NCBI RefSeq assembly: GCF_001039355.2
Contig: NW_019775489.1
Location: forward strand, 15,917 to 37,891
Origin: Lingula anatina
Lineage: Eukaryota > Brachiopoda > Lingulata > Lingulida > Lingulidae
Direction of reading: 5' to 3'
Length of the DNA: 21,975 nt
Under the pieces are notes generated by a model. It had not been told where the DNA came from and searched no databases. It was given only the letters and a program-made list of their open reading frames with translations. Shown one piece after another: positions 7,749 through 19,137 of this stretch; position 1 is the stretch's first letter, and every line of letters starts with the position of its first letter. A program made the translations under genes and the position numbers.

Positions 7749-10700
7749 CTGAAAAAAAGGTACCATTATTTCTGCTGACTAGGGGTTATTTGTTTGTTGG
7801 TACACATGTACGTCCGGTCAGGGGACGCAATCTTCTCATCAATAATTCCTGGAGAGTGGTCCTTGCAGGAGGTGGATCTCCACTTCATTTTTCAACCCCA
7901 GGTTAGGAACAGGTATTTGGTATATCTAATAGTAGTAGTATGGAGTCGAGTAATCAGGTAACTACAGGGAAATCTCTTTCAAGACATTTTGTCGTCAGAA
8001 GTTATTTGAAACAATTTAACAGTAAAACACCGTATTTCATTTTTAGTTCTTTATCAAGGACCAGATACTACCACATGCAGAGTAAATCTATTGACAAACG
8101 GTAAATTACGTTTATCAAATGCGCAAAGAAGTTTTAGAAAAGTGTTTAAAGAGCATTTCATTGCACAACCGTCCTCTCTCGTAGATTGTACTTACCTATA
8201 CATATCATGGCCAGGGGTAAGCCCATGCACAGTCCACACACAACTGTCACTGCAACTGTGGAAGAAGTGTGAGAATAGAAAAGGTCAAAGCAGCAAGTGT
8301 CTAGCGCAGATATAAAGTCGAGGATGCAGTCGCCAATTCTGATTTTTACACCTGGGTCTTGCAACGCCCTTTTAAGGCGTTCCGTTCGACTCAAGGTTTC
8401 AGCGCCTGTGATCTCTTCACGAGGAGGGTGACTAGGTCTTCGAAAACTGCCCCGAAAGCTGTCCCGAAAACTCCCTCTGTGTATAGAATTATAGTGCATA
8501 TTGTCGATGTGAAGATTCAGTTGTAGACAGCTTTTATGCCTTTCTTCCAGGATTGTTTTGATTTCATTGAATTCTCTTTGAAAGATTTTCTCTAGGGCGC
8601 GTGCCATTAAAGCCGCTTAACTTGAGCTGTGCACGTCGTAATAAGCTTCAATCCAGTAGCTACGGGTCGAAATTACATAACTTTATGCACGTAATCTCAA
8701 TTATGAACCTGTTTCATTCGTTTTGGCTCGCAGATGCACTGTACACGTTCAATTTTGAATGCGGTAAGTTTTATGTTGTTTAATTCATATTCAGATAGAA
8801 GTGGTCTTGACACGTGGGTAAACTAAACACAATCAAATGTGTTATCGACATATTGATAGCCGAAGTGATGCAAAATGCGAATAAGCAAAAGAAGTGACTC
8901 TTTAAAAAAGAATAATCATTTTTAATGCGCGATTTTTTACACGTACATGTACATTTAACGCTCTCGAAAAGCTTTAAATCCCAACGGTTCATAAATGGTG
9001 AAATGCTGTAGCTGAGATAAGTTTTGCGGAGAATAATCCTTGGGTACTACAAGTGTCAAAACAGACCTCACCCGGTAAACATAAATACCGACAAAAATAC
9101 CATCATTTAACTTATACCATATTTTTAATTTGTGATCAGAATTAATATTAAAAATTTAGTATTAAAATGTTGCATGAGACAACCTACAATTATTCAGATT
9201 CAAGATGATTTCAGGAACGCTTACCTGAATTACAAACAATATCTCCTGTTCTACTTATGAATTCCAAATAAGTGGCTGAATCTTCACGTGCTTCTATGAA
9301 CTGTGACGTCACTGAGCCGTAACCAGCACTGGTCCCCGCTGCAGCCCTTAACTTCTGGCTGCCAAGGTCGTCTGTCTGCGGAAAGAACGAATTAACTTTG
9401 AAAATATGTAATTGTATTGTCTTCAATACAGCAACTTGTCATTTTCTTCTTTCGCGACAAACGTTAACAAAAGAAGTCCTTAAAATTGTTTGCTAAGACT
9501 TCATGGAACGCCTTTATCGCAGGTATATTCTTTTTAAGCGGATTTTCTTAGCTCAATACAGAAAGGGTAAGAGCCGTGTCAATATTATCATCCATAAGAT
9601 GCGGAATTAAATGTCTTTAAAGCAGTGAAACATCAGATAAAATCAATAAATGCTGGGTATAAAGACGACAACAGCAGTTTGTACAAATGTTATCACGGTT
9701 TTTCATAATTATTGCCATAGGAAACAGTTGCGTAATGTTTATTATGCATATGCAGTTGTACATGTATAAGCTCCGTCGATTTTGAACGTGAGTTGAACTG
9801 TCCCGGTAGCACGAATACTTCTGAACTGTCCACGGGTATTAGGTCCATAGTGGAACTCTGGCCAGAGATGGTCCTTGGTGACTTCGCCTGCCATCTACGT
9901 CACTTAAAATAGGTTTCAAAAACAAAATAATGTAATAAATTACGACAGCGCATGAAATGGGATATAGGGGTTAAATGGAAGACGATTGCTCGGCATTGGA
10001 TATAAAACTGTTTGACTGGCTACGAGTCTGTGTCGTCTCTGTCGACAAAGGTCAGTCTGTGTGCAAGGCAGACAACTTTCATTTTTGATGATCTGTCTGA
10101 ATTGTGCGAAATTTTGTGGTGCTGACAAAATTTCAACAGTAGATAATCTGTTTACGCATTTTGTGTTTTAACATATTAAAACCGCCATGGCAAAGCATGT
10201 AGCCTGCTTCAAAACGAAGTCAAAATGAGACTAGTTTCAATTTAAACAAGAATGCATTTAACTAGAAACAAAAGTCTTAAAAAAGAATATATAGTATATG
10301 AATATACCTTTAAGGTAGATTGTTCACACTAGGAGCACTATAGGCCTAGTGATAAAATCATGTTTATTTCAATCTCTAAAAATAAACGATCGATCTCAAT
10401 TTGGCAGAAGTTATTACAACATGCATTGCCCTTTAAATGAATGAGATCGAGGCCCTAGACGGAGAGTGAGAATGCAATATGCCACTGCCTGGATAGGAGA
10501 AACAATATCACAATGGAAACAGTGAGGTTCGCACTGGAGGCTGTTTTTCCCTGGTGCCAATTGCATAATGAACGTGAAGCGACCGTGTCGATCTTTCATA
10601 GATAATCGATACCTACTCTTACCAACACAGCAAAATGTATTTTTCTTATCATGCCCCACACTTGACCCGACTTTCTGTGTCTGCGCGGGCGAAAATTATT

Positions 10701-13700
10701 TTTTAGCCTCAGCAATTTTGTCGTTTGGGAATATTGATTCATGGAAACTCTTTCTGGTACACTCTGATTTGTCTATGGTGGTCTGCTTGACCTTTACCAT
10801 AACGTGGAAGCAATTATTACGCTTTGTTGTGTCATATTATCTGGAAAGGGCCCACATGCATCGGCTAATATCAGTTCTTGATAACATTGAATACACGAAA
10901 GAAGAAATAACAGCCAATTGCTTCAACTAGATTGTGTCTGAAATAACCAATTTACGTTGAATTTTATTGAAGTGCGTGACTGGATTGAGTGCTTTGCTCA
11001 TATAATCCTTGTTGGTTATGCGGAAATGATCAAACTGATTTCATTAGATTTATTTTTAGTAATTCAATTTCTACCTGTTTTATATTTTCTTTCGAAATGT
11101 GTTTCTGATATGATGAATTGATCATCTAGCTCACTGAATGTATGAAGTAATACATAAATGTCATCAACAATAAAAACATAAGAATAGCAAAGTTATATAT
11201 ACACAGGTTATCGTTTGTGTGATTTTGTTTGGTTAGTAGAGCAGTGAACAAGATCCAGCACCCAGTGCAAACCGTCAGACAGCTCTAACCCCCAATACAA
11301 GCGTTATGCATGCAGAATCTAATGACAATCTGCAGGCGATGTGAAGCTGCAGTTCAAAGCCGGGGAAGGCAAGCCATTTATAATTGATCTGCTGTTTATT
11401 TTCTGGGTACATTTTTAATAAGATTCGTTTGATTTTTTTTATGATAAGCTGTTTAACCGGGAGGTACCTTTTTTTCTGTAGGAGCACTCCTTTAAGCCAT
11501 TTGCTATTAGACACTAAGTTAATATAGTCATTCCAATATTAAAATATATTTATGTGATGTTTTTTCTAATAGAAATCCCAACTTTAATACAAGGTTTATA
11601 AAATATACATGAAATCGTACAGCTAAAATACAAACGAAATCCCCCAAAATAACCGTGATAAAAGAATGTTTTGAAAAATTCAAGGTGTTGCTCAAATTAT
11701 GAACCTCAGTGTATGTGCAGGTCCCACGGTGTAAAGCTATACTGTACGTGTCATTGAGGTGTTACTGATGTGTTCCAGGCAATAAGCTGTGCGCTGATAC
11801 GGGTGGCGCTGTTCAGAGATTATGTTACCAGCATCGATATCGGGCTCCTATGAATTGTCTGCAGATAAAGGAGGCTTTTTTTTACATTCATTTGCACCAA
11901 AATACACTTTTTGACAGGGAAACGTGCATGCGACAGCAGCTAGTAGTGATGCAGCATATACACATGTATTATCTATCATTCAGAGGATATTACTTGATAC
12001 TTTTTTTACTATTTTCAAAATAATGGTCAATCCAACAACGGAACTATGTAATCAAAAGGATTCTACTTTATCCCTATGTACATTACCATGTCTATGTTCT
12101 GTGCACGGCACCAACACCAGTTCATGCGGCATAAATCTTAAATGATTTTGTGCTGAATTACTCATTTTCTTGATTTGCATGCGGTGTGTTTTACACAAGA
12201 TAACTGGAACTGGTCACACATTTCTATATTTAAAATTTAAACAGTGCGAAAATCTAAAAGTAAAATGAAATCCTGTATAGATTTATTTAATTAGTCGGTG
12301 GTTTACATTTGATGCCTCTCCACGAGAGCGACCAATTGCGCGACATTCACGTTCAGTTGAAATGCATCAGGCTAAAATATCTACAGTAAAAAAGCAAATA
12401 ATCAAGCAGTTTTCATTGACGGTTTTCAACCGTCCAAATGTTCCTTCTCCGAAATACCGACAATATTTCAGAAATTACAACTTTTCAGCGTTATGTTTAG
12501 CCTGTATTGCAAGTCTTCCCATTAGGACCCATAACCTTTAAATGCAGAAATACAAGCCAGCAATGAGAAACCCAAGGCTAAACATGCGCATATGTAATTA
12601 AACGTTACACTGCTGTGCATATAAATGACACGGCTTAAGGTGACAAGTAACAGTTTTTCGATGCATGTGCTTGATATTTGTGTTTCATATTTATATCTAG
12701 CAAATAACGCACAAAAAGTACTTTTTTTAACATTTGTAGACAATTGCTTTGAGGTATTTTCTGGCCGTCTGACCGTCTGTTCAACACCCACTAGTACATG
12801 TTCATGTGCCCTTCCCCGCTCTCATTGGTCGTACGGTTCTTTCAGCCATAGTATGTGTCCCTTCTTTCCTTCATTCATCCCCTGCTTCGTTGGTTCATTT
12901 ATTTGTGCATCCATTCATTCATCCATTCTTTAAGTTGCTTGTTCATTTGTTCAATTATCCGTCCTCCCAACCAATTTGCTCATCAATCAATAGATCAAGT
13001 CTCAAGGACCATTCCAATTACATTTGTTCCTTTAAAATATACTGTTCGCGTTCGAAAAGGCCCCAAGTCATAGTTACTTTGTCTATATATAAATACTGAA
13101 AAGCTACTCACATTTCCCAATTCAGACCTTAAAAGCGATAAAAAATAAGAGCACCTGACGTCGATATTTTCTTATAAAGTGCAGGAAGACATAAAGGTCT
13201 CAGTGACTGGTTAGACATTAGGAACTATATCATTTGATCAGAAAGGTTTCAAACATCGAGTCCAAGTGCAGGAATGGGTTGAGCAATGATTTGTGAGTAG
13301 GAGAAATACACCATTCTTGGGGCAAATTGAATTTGGCGGGAAAGTGTCGGTTTGGATCCTTTAATTTTCTATAAAAATATACCGTGCTTATGTCACATTG
13401 CCTTTTTTATTTTTGAAATCACTAACCTTTGCCCCAAGAAAAGCGGAAATTAAAAAAATACCTGGTATGACACAACTTAAGTTCAGTAAGTGCTTTCATA
13501 CTTCTTTATTTTATGGTTAGCTTTCAGTAAAGAACTTGATACAGCTAATGTCGCTTACTACTTGAAAATTGAACATGGTGTTATATGTGTTCATTTATTC
13601 CACCGTTAATCAATCAATTAATTAACCAATTATTTTTGAGCCCAAATCTTTTTATCCGTCCTGTCGAAACCAAATGGTAATACTTAAGTGCTTAAAATTA

Positions 13701-13980
13701 GTTCTTTATCTATCGTAATTAGTCCTTAACCGAAACAGGCTTGAATGTATAAAAAGAAAGTGAAACCATGTTACGTGTATCAAACCTATTCATTTAACTC
13801 AAATGCTTATGACGGTTTCAGCGTGTGCATTTTTGATAAGACCTATGCTATCAATACCTGACGCTGGTATCCGGGTGCCCTTGGTCCAAGAAATGCCTCA
13901 CTGACGCGTCTAACCATGCTAATTTTAGGTGGATGACGAACAGAATTCGCTCTGGATGCCACCCGCGCTAGCCCAGCCAT
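7315..13980 (-). CDS. TMEM272-like four-pass membrane protein (four coding exons, 255 aa)
   Basis: On the minus strand, exons 13858-13980, 9225-9375, 8196-8255 and 7315-7748 join in phases 0, 1 and 1 to give 255 residues. The start ATG at 13980 has purine at -3 and G at +4, and an in-frame stop lies upstream. Residues 1-91 are a soluble N-terminus rich in Arg and Ser. Hydrophobic helices lie at about 92-112, 125-145, 181-201 and 221-248. After helix 1 comes G-V-Q-Y-L-Q-E-C-P, then I-P-I-Y-L-L-V-G, and the W-F-I-L-G-N-V-W-V-Y block lies in helix 3; these are the patterns I associate with TMEM272-like proteins. An acidic E-D-D-E-M-E-D stretch lies in the loop between helices 2 and 3. The molecular function of this family is, as far as I know, not established. 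The large introns (4.5 kb, 1.0 kb and 0.4 kb) are typical of an animal gene. A second 5' end at 8607 is described separately. Confidence 0.8.
8196..8255 (-). CDS. 60-base exon encoding transmembrane helix 1 (internal acceptor)
   Basis: On the minus strand the sequence just before 8255 is a pyrimidine-rich tract ending TTCCACAG, a strong acceptor, and the donor is ATAG^GTAAGT at 8195. The exon is symmetric (phase 1 in and out), so it joins exon 9225-9375 to exon 7315-7748 without a frame change. It encodes helix 1 with a G-L-P-L-A-M-I segment. The same bases are also the end of a longer open frame from an ATG at 8607, so this is either an internal exon or part of an alternative first exon. Confidence 0.65.
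8196..8607 (-). CDS. Alternative first exon of the TMEM272-like gene (281-aa isoform)
   Basis: An ATG at 8607, with an in-frame TAA four codons upstream, opens 137 codons plus one base to the donor at 8195. It splices in phase 1 to 7315-7748, giving 281 residues. This isoform replaces residues 1-91 of the long-promoter form with a different 117-residue N-terminus. That segment has a likely amphipathic start (E-K-I-F-Q-R-E-F), a short repeat R-G-S-F-R-D-S-F-R-G-S-F-R at 44-56, and a cysteine-containing segment leading into helix 1. No intron acceptor is evident at its 5' side, so it would need its own promoter near 8610-8700. The open frame could be chance, but its smooth continuation into helix 1 argues for a real exon. 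Confidence 0.6.
9225..9375 (-). CDS. Second coding exon of the TMEM272-like gene
   Basis: The minus-strand acceptor is TTCTTTCCGCAG at 9376-9387 and the donor is ATTCAG^GTAAGC at 9224. The exon is 151 bases, entering in phase 0 and leaving in phase 1. It encodes 50 residues of soluble sequence starting T-D-D-L-G-S-Q-K-L-R and ending D-I-V-C-N-S. Its outgoing phase fits both the 8255 and the 7748 acceptors. Joining to 7748 directly would omit helix 1. Joining to 8255 restores four helices, which I prefer. Confidence 0.7.
9742..9894 (-). CDS. Possible small ORF or alternative exon (50 aa), unrecognised
   Basis: A minus-strand ATG at 9894 opens 50 codons to a TAA at 9742-9744, beginning M-A-G-E-V-T-K-D-H-L-W-P. 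An AATAAA overlaps and follows the stop, so this could be a short terminal exon or a small gene within the intron. The composition is less AT-rich than its surroundings and looks protein-like. A frame of this length is easily expected by chance, and I see no convincing splice partner. Confidence 0.15.
   Translation of the reverse strand: MAGEVTKDHLWPEFHYGPNTRGQFRSIRATGTVQLTFKIDGAYTCTTAYA
13314..13440. repeat. 127-bp segment bounded by a perfect 13-bp inverted repeat
   Basis: TTCTTGGGGCAAA at 13314-13326 is matched exactly by its reverse complement TTTGCCCCAAGAA at 13428-13440. The interior is AT-rich and non-coding. The size suits a very small non-autonomous DNA transposon, but the flanks show no clear target duplication. 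Confidence 0.4.
13858..13980 (-). CDS. First coding exon of the TMEM272-like gene
   Basis: The ATG at 13978-13980 lies in a strong context (ACAAGATGG). The exon ends at 13858 with CGTCAG^GTATTG, phase 0, giving 41 residues. The peptide is basic (M-A-G-L-A-R-V-A-S-R at the start) and has no hydrophobic helix, so the N-terminus is probably cytosolic. Upstream on the minus strand, a good acceptor (GGTTTGCTTTGCAG) at about 14064-14077 suggests the exon begins at 14063 with about 83 bases of 5' UTR. Confidence 0.65.
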
Positions 13981-14468
13981 CTTGTCTGCTACAACCAACT
14001 TATCTCTCGGCGTATCCTTTACTCCAGATTTCACCCGCTTGTCTGTTCTGTGCAATTAATTTGCTGCAAAGCAAACCAGGTGCTATATGCTGGTTTTTCT
14101 TGATTGTTAACGATTCTTCTTTCCTTCCGTGATTATCGACAGCTTGTATGTCAATGGTAAATTGTGGTTCGTTTTAACGCTTATCAAAGATCGCTGTCAC
14201 GTGACAATTTGTCAAATTGACAGTTCTCATGTATGTAGGGTGTAGTCGCAGGCAGTTTCCCTAAAATTAAGCTCCTATCAATATTGGTAAGTTCGTTCTC
14301 TTTAGAATTTCCGAATAGCACAAAACTTACAAGGAAAAACACAAAATGTTCACTATCACATGTGTAAAGTATAACTTGTAATGCATACAGCTGCTGTCTC
14401 GAACGTTGTCTTTCCAGTCAAGATGGCCCGGCCTTACTAAGCGGGTAATACAACTACCAGTAGCTCAC

Positions 14469-14560
14469 CTCAGACAGTCAGCCCAACGACATGGGACCAA
14501 TACAGAGCGTTGAACGGCGCAGCAGAAATATTAATTTACTTTCCATGGTGATCTAACTCA
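14469..14560 (-). other. Candidate untranslated first exon and promoter area of the TMEM272-like gene
   Basis: The minus strand shows a donor-like CTGAG^GTGAGC with the exon border at 14469. Such an exon could splice to the acceptor at 14064. The surrounding 14400-14680 is visibly richer in G and C than its neighbours, and an inverted CCAAT lies near 14495. No TATA box is evident and the 5' limit given is arbitrary. Confidence 0.2.
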
Positions 14561-16052
14561 AAGCATACAACCAGCCGACGGGAGTTAATACTGCATGGGA
14601 CATTTCGAGTTCAACCTAACTTGACTGGAACTAGTCCAGTCTCAGGGAAACGGAATACAAGCGGAATCCTGTTTGGACAAAAGATGTGATCGACTTCTTC
14701 TGATTGCTAGGAATACAGTGCACAAGACAGGTGTTGTGTATTTAGGTTTACTGAAGGTTCGGATACATGATTTATTTAATGCTGAGATACCAGTATAGTG
14801 AGCATTTAATGATTATCACACAGCTGTTTGGGTCGCATCAGGCCGATTTCAGTGGCTTCGTTCACACGATAATATTTTAACCAAGGCTTGAATATATACA
14901 AGACACTCGCGAAACCAATGAATGCGTTCAGTCAGGACTTGATAGAACTTAGCTCTTTACTAATTGAAAGCTGACACGATTCCATATTTATTCATTCATT
15001 CGTTAATGAACTTATTAACTGCTGAGTTATTAAACTGTTTAGAAATAGTTTGAAAAGATTGTTTGCTTCTTGTGAGCAATTAGGAATTCGATATAATAAA
15101 ACTGATGACCAGTGAGTATGACATGTATAGTTTTACATGTACCATGTGCATGTATCTACCCAGTGCTTGGCAAGCGATAACTGTCATGTTCGTCAGATGA
15201 CGTCAAATGACGGGTTTTAGGCCATTCCAAGATCTAAAAATTTTGTGTTTGAACTCAACTTTGCACTGTCATATTGGGTGTTTACAAAGGTATCACTTAT
15301 CAAAGTATTTATTGCGAGGAGTTTTGCATTTCACTCATTGGGTTTCACGGAGAGGATTTAACAGATGTGCTCAATTAGAATAACAAAACTTGAAACAACA
15401 AATCACCGCTGGAGAAGTCTTTTTAACACAAGTACAGTTTAGGCAATAGTTTTTTTATATCAAAATACCATTTCTACAATTTTACTTCAGATTATTTTTA
15501 TTACGCATATTTTCCAACAGAGCCTAGGAAAGTATAGGCTTTGGTTTAATTTTTTCCCAATTCCTCAGGATGTATACGCAAAGCAGTGCAAGAGGGGGAA
15601 ATATTTTTGTTACCCTTTTTAAATCATGTCGCAGCCGCAATAGCCGTACAATTCAACCCTTTGGACACCCCACTTTAAAATTGTTACTGTCATATTTTGC
15701 AGCTTAACCTTAAGAGATCGTGCGCTTTATAACCATAAAGCGTCGATCCAGTTCTTTTCTCCTACCTGCCATCTTTGTAAGTTGCAAAGATCACGCTGTT
15801 AGACTCTCTTTCCGTATACATAAAACGTAACCACACGGTACGCTGCGTTAGTGGCAAATTAAATGGTCCCCTTTTTACTGCAACTTTACAAACCTTTTAG
15901 TGTCTGAAATGAAAGATCCGTGGAGGGGTTTTAAGGCAAAAGAAGATAGATAAAGGTAAAATTTTCCTACAATCTTATCTATTGATGACATTTTCGCATC
16001 ATCTAAAAATATTGGAAATAAATCATTTCAATAAATGAGTACTGGTTTTGTG

Positions 16053-16072
16053 ATTGTTGTTGTTGTTGTTGA
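16053..16072 (+). repeat. (GTT)n microsatellite
   Basis: A short run of about six GTT units, interrupted only at its edges. Confidence 0.8.
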
Positions 16073-16147
16073 TGGAGATTTAAACAACAGTTCGAAAAGG
16101 AAGGAAATATTCCGTTCTCTCTAGCCCAGCCTACCACTGTACGGAAT

Positions 16148-16169
16148 GAGAGAGAGAGAGAGAGAGAGA
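16148..16169 (+). repeat. (GA)n microsatellite
   Basis: About eleven uninterrupted AG/GA dinucleotides. Confidence 0.9.
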
Positions 16170-17449
16170 CGATCTTGTAGACAATGTTTTCAGCTCATCA
16201 AAACCATAGAAAAGTTCAATGTGCTTGACGTCAAACGTCACTTTCGGGCTGTAAAAGAAAACAGCAGAGGAAGTCTGTGTGGTCGTTGCTTGTCGCTATA
16301 GTCCACATTACCAATGCAGAACGGTTATCTTTAGATTTAAACAATCAATACCAAAGCTTGGGCGCGTCAGAGCTACTGTGCGTTGACGTTAGACGGACGC
16401 CTGCGTATTCATGTACACATCGATGGGACGAAAATACTGTCATACTGTCACAGTAGCAAGGAGTCCATTAAGATTACCTGGTGCAAATAAAACACTCAGC
16501 CGCATTTCCTACCCGGTGTTTTCACACGTGACAGATCAATCGATCGTTTACTTCGTAATGAAAAACAATCAATTCGTTTTCAGTCTAGGTGGGTTCGACC
16601 GGGAGTCCAACACAACAGAAACTCGATCTGTACCGACTGTAGCATATGAAACACCTTTGCGTTGGTTAACTTCTATAAAGAGTAGCAGATGATACAAGTT
16701 CATTCCATGCACCAATTAACGACTGAATAGAAAGGATGTTCGAGGTAGGCCATCGACCGTAATGGTCGCAAGCTAACAAAACTGCATAGAAATTGTGAAG
16801 AATATAAATAGCAGAAAATAAGCACAATAATGTAAGTTACTGTAAGTATTTCCGTGAAATCAGGCAAATGATAATTCGGTCCTGACATCAGTCTTTACTA
16901 TATGTAAACACACACGCATGCACACACACAAATCAGTCTAATAGACCCAGACATTCTGTAAAATATTTTGATAATACACACTGTAAAAACATTTTCCCTT
17001 TTTTAAAGAATGGTAGCAGTGCTAAGAAATCTCGATGTCCCACTGGCATTAGTCGTCAAATATACAGCACCAGTTTTATGTCATTGCACAAATCATTAAA
17101 AAAAACTAATATAGATAAACTTTATGTTGTAAGACGACATGTATAATCATCGGCCAGTCTTGTCTGCGTGCCAGTTTTATCGCGCTAAGATCCTAGGTCT
17201 TTCCATGGCACAAGGTACATTTGATAATTGTTTGCTTGCCAGGCGGCTGAATTCAGGCCTTTTACAGATGTGAGTTACATCTGGCGTGAACTAAACTTAG
17301 TCTGTTAAAGAATGACTTAAATACACAGGTACTCTATCTCTTTCCCTTATTAAATGCACAACTACAGTGTATCAATAAATACAGAGTGGAGCTAGTCACG
17401 TACATGTTACGATCCGAGAAACTATTAACCGATTTGTTCAATACAATCA

Positions 17450-17508
17450 ACACATACACACACACACACTCACACAATAATAATAAATAAATAAATAAAA
17501 ATAAAAAC
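17450..17508 (+). repeat. Compound (CA)n / (AATA)n microsatellite
   Basis: A CA-repeat run is followed at once by AAT and AATA units, a compound simple repeat typical of intergenic animal DNA. Confidence 0.85.
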
Positions 17509-18448
17509 AGCGCACAATATGTACCAGTATGTTGTATACTTGTTACTATAGTATTTCAGAGTCCCTATATGAAGTATAGCGGTATGATTATGTAGTTCAC
17601 ATTTTTTATAATGTAGTTAATAACCTTTCCTTACAAATATGGCACAGCGTTCGTAACATCATTGTGTTTCCTGCGCTAACCGTGAAACTAAGCAGTCTGA
17701 GCTAGTAAGCGAAGAAATAAAAACTACAATTGATCAGCTTACTTTATTCCCTTTCTTTTCATTTCTATATGTTCCCCGTCTAAAACCTTTTTAACCTTTA
17801 TATTCTGTACAAATTAGTTCTAGAGACTCTTAATCGATTTAGATTGTCCCAAGAGCAAAAGAAAAGATCATATTGCGGCTTTGGTGCATTAACTATTTAA
17901 CCTTTTCTCAATGGTACTGTTGTAACCTTGTTGCTAGTGCGGTGATGCTTGACCTAATAATATTGATTTCCGTCAAATAGTCAAAAACATTTACGAAAAT
18001 AAAAAAAGAAGATATAGGATAACGTAAACACTTATTACGTCAAAGGAAGAACAATTCTTCATATGGGATTCATAATTGCACAATTAATACATTGTAAGCA
18101 GAACTTATAATATAATAAATTCCTTTTTTACCACCGAAAAACGGCGGTTATCGCAATTATTCTGAAATCTGTGCTTGCCATCGGACTACGTGCACCTTCA
18201 TAGATGGCTAGCTTATCATATCCCGTCCCGTAGTCTGATCGACCGTGGGGAGCCACTTGAAGATTTTGCGGCCAGCTCTTTCCACTCCCATCTGTTGTCT
18301 GTTTTTCTGAGGATGCTGCTCTACTTTAGCCCGGTCGAATCTGTGAATTTTTTTATCTCCGATCTCTTTTTCGGTCTTGCTCTGCTTCTTAGAAGGCTAC
18401 CCATTACTACGAAAACACGCTTTAAAAATCTACTAACTTTCACCCCAT

Positions 18449-18626
18449 TTCCATAGATAAGATCGACCTAACTCCCTGGGGGTTCACGCTAAATAGCTGG
18501 GCGGACACGAAAGTTAATTACCCCCTTACAGCTGGTAGTAGGCGGGACGGACATTTAAGTCGGATTATCTGAAAGTAATCTAGTGAGACTCCCCGCGGGG
18601 ATAGATCGATCTAAAATCTATGGGAA
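18449..18626 (+). mobile_element. MITE-like element, copy 2
   Basis: It shares with copy 1 long blocks such as GATCGACCTAACTCCCTGGG, AAGTTAATTACCCCCTTACAG and AGGCGGGAC.GACATTTAAG. Its ends, TTCCATAGAT... and ...ATCTATGGGAA, are imperfect inverted repeats of each other. It is about 30 bases shorter than copy 1 because of deletions in the GTCAGC and GCGCGC part. The two copies lie about 11.4 kb apart in the same orientation. Confidence 0.75.
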
Positions 18627-19137
18627 TAGAGCCTTTGAACGTCAGAACGGATTATTTACCATTGTTTAGTATGGGAAAATCGTCGTTTACTTTTTTCGCC
18701 AAAATGAAGAGGGGTTGGAGTGCAGCAGATGGGCTATCAACATGCATGCAGCATGCATGCTTACATGGGTTGTTGCTTGAAAGGATGAAAAGCTTTGTAA
18801 AAAATTAATAAGATAAGATAATATCAATAGATATCAAGTTTTATTTGACCGACAATAATTAAGTTGATAGAACACGGGAACAATTGATTTCTTAAGCGGC
18901 GAAAGTTCAGGAGTTTTGTGTTCCAACGAAAATCTTATGTAAGATGTTTAGTCATATATCCTTTTATACACAAGGACTGTTCTCTAGAGAATAATTAGCG
19001 TGTTTCTTAGGGACACGTAAGAAACAAGAAAAGAGAAGAAAATATGTTGATCGCAAAAGCTAGATAAAATCGGAATTAAAAACCAGTTATCTCAAATACT
19101 AATATGTGCAGACTGTACCCAATACCAATTACCAATG

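Larger units (their letters stand above)
9376..13857 (-). other. Large intron of the TMEM272-like gene
   Basis: This intron of about 4.5 kb is AT-rich. It contains a plus-strand open frame of 120 codons at 10568-10930 that I consider probably chance, a 50-codon minus-strand frame at 9742-9894, a pyrimidine-rich TTCAT/CCAT stretch at about 12850-12940, and a perfect 13-bp inverted repeat pair spanning 13314-13440. No further exon with matched splice phases was recognised. Confidence 0.5.
14561..18448. other. Intergenic sequence without supported genes
   Basis: This stretch is AT-rich with scattered microsatellites (listed separately). Frames at 16411-16692 (93 codons, plus) and 18175-18456 (93 codons, plus) lack homology I can recognise and lack convincing splice sites, and they are within chance length for this much sequence. 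No RNA gene was recognised. Confidence 0.5.

Noticed and set aside
10568-10930. Plus-strand open frame of 120 codons inside the TMEM272-like intron
   Set aside because: The sequence resembles no family I know, has no clear promoter or splice context, and a few frames of this length are expected by chance in 22 kb on both strands.
12800-13099. Three overlapping plus-strand frames rich in His, Ser and Phe
   Set aside because: They arise from a pyrimidine-rich CATTCATC simple repeat that has few stop codons in any frame.
16411-16692. Plus-strand frame of 93 codons
   Set aside because: No recognised motif and no splice context. A short GGTTCGACC string inside it, reminiscent of a tRNA B box, has no matching A box or acceptor stem.
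18175-18456. Plus-strand frame of 93 codons next to MITE copy 2
   Set aside because: Unrecognised, AT-rich hydrophobic translation that runs into the edge of the repeat; probably chance.
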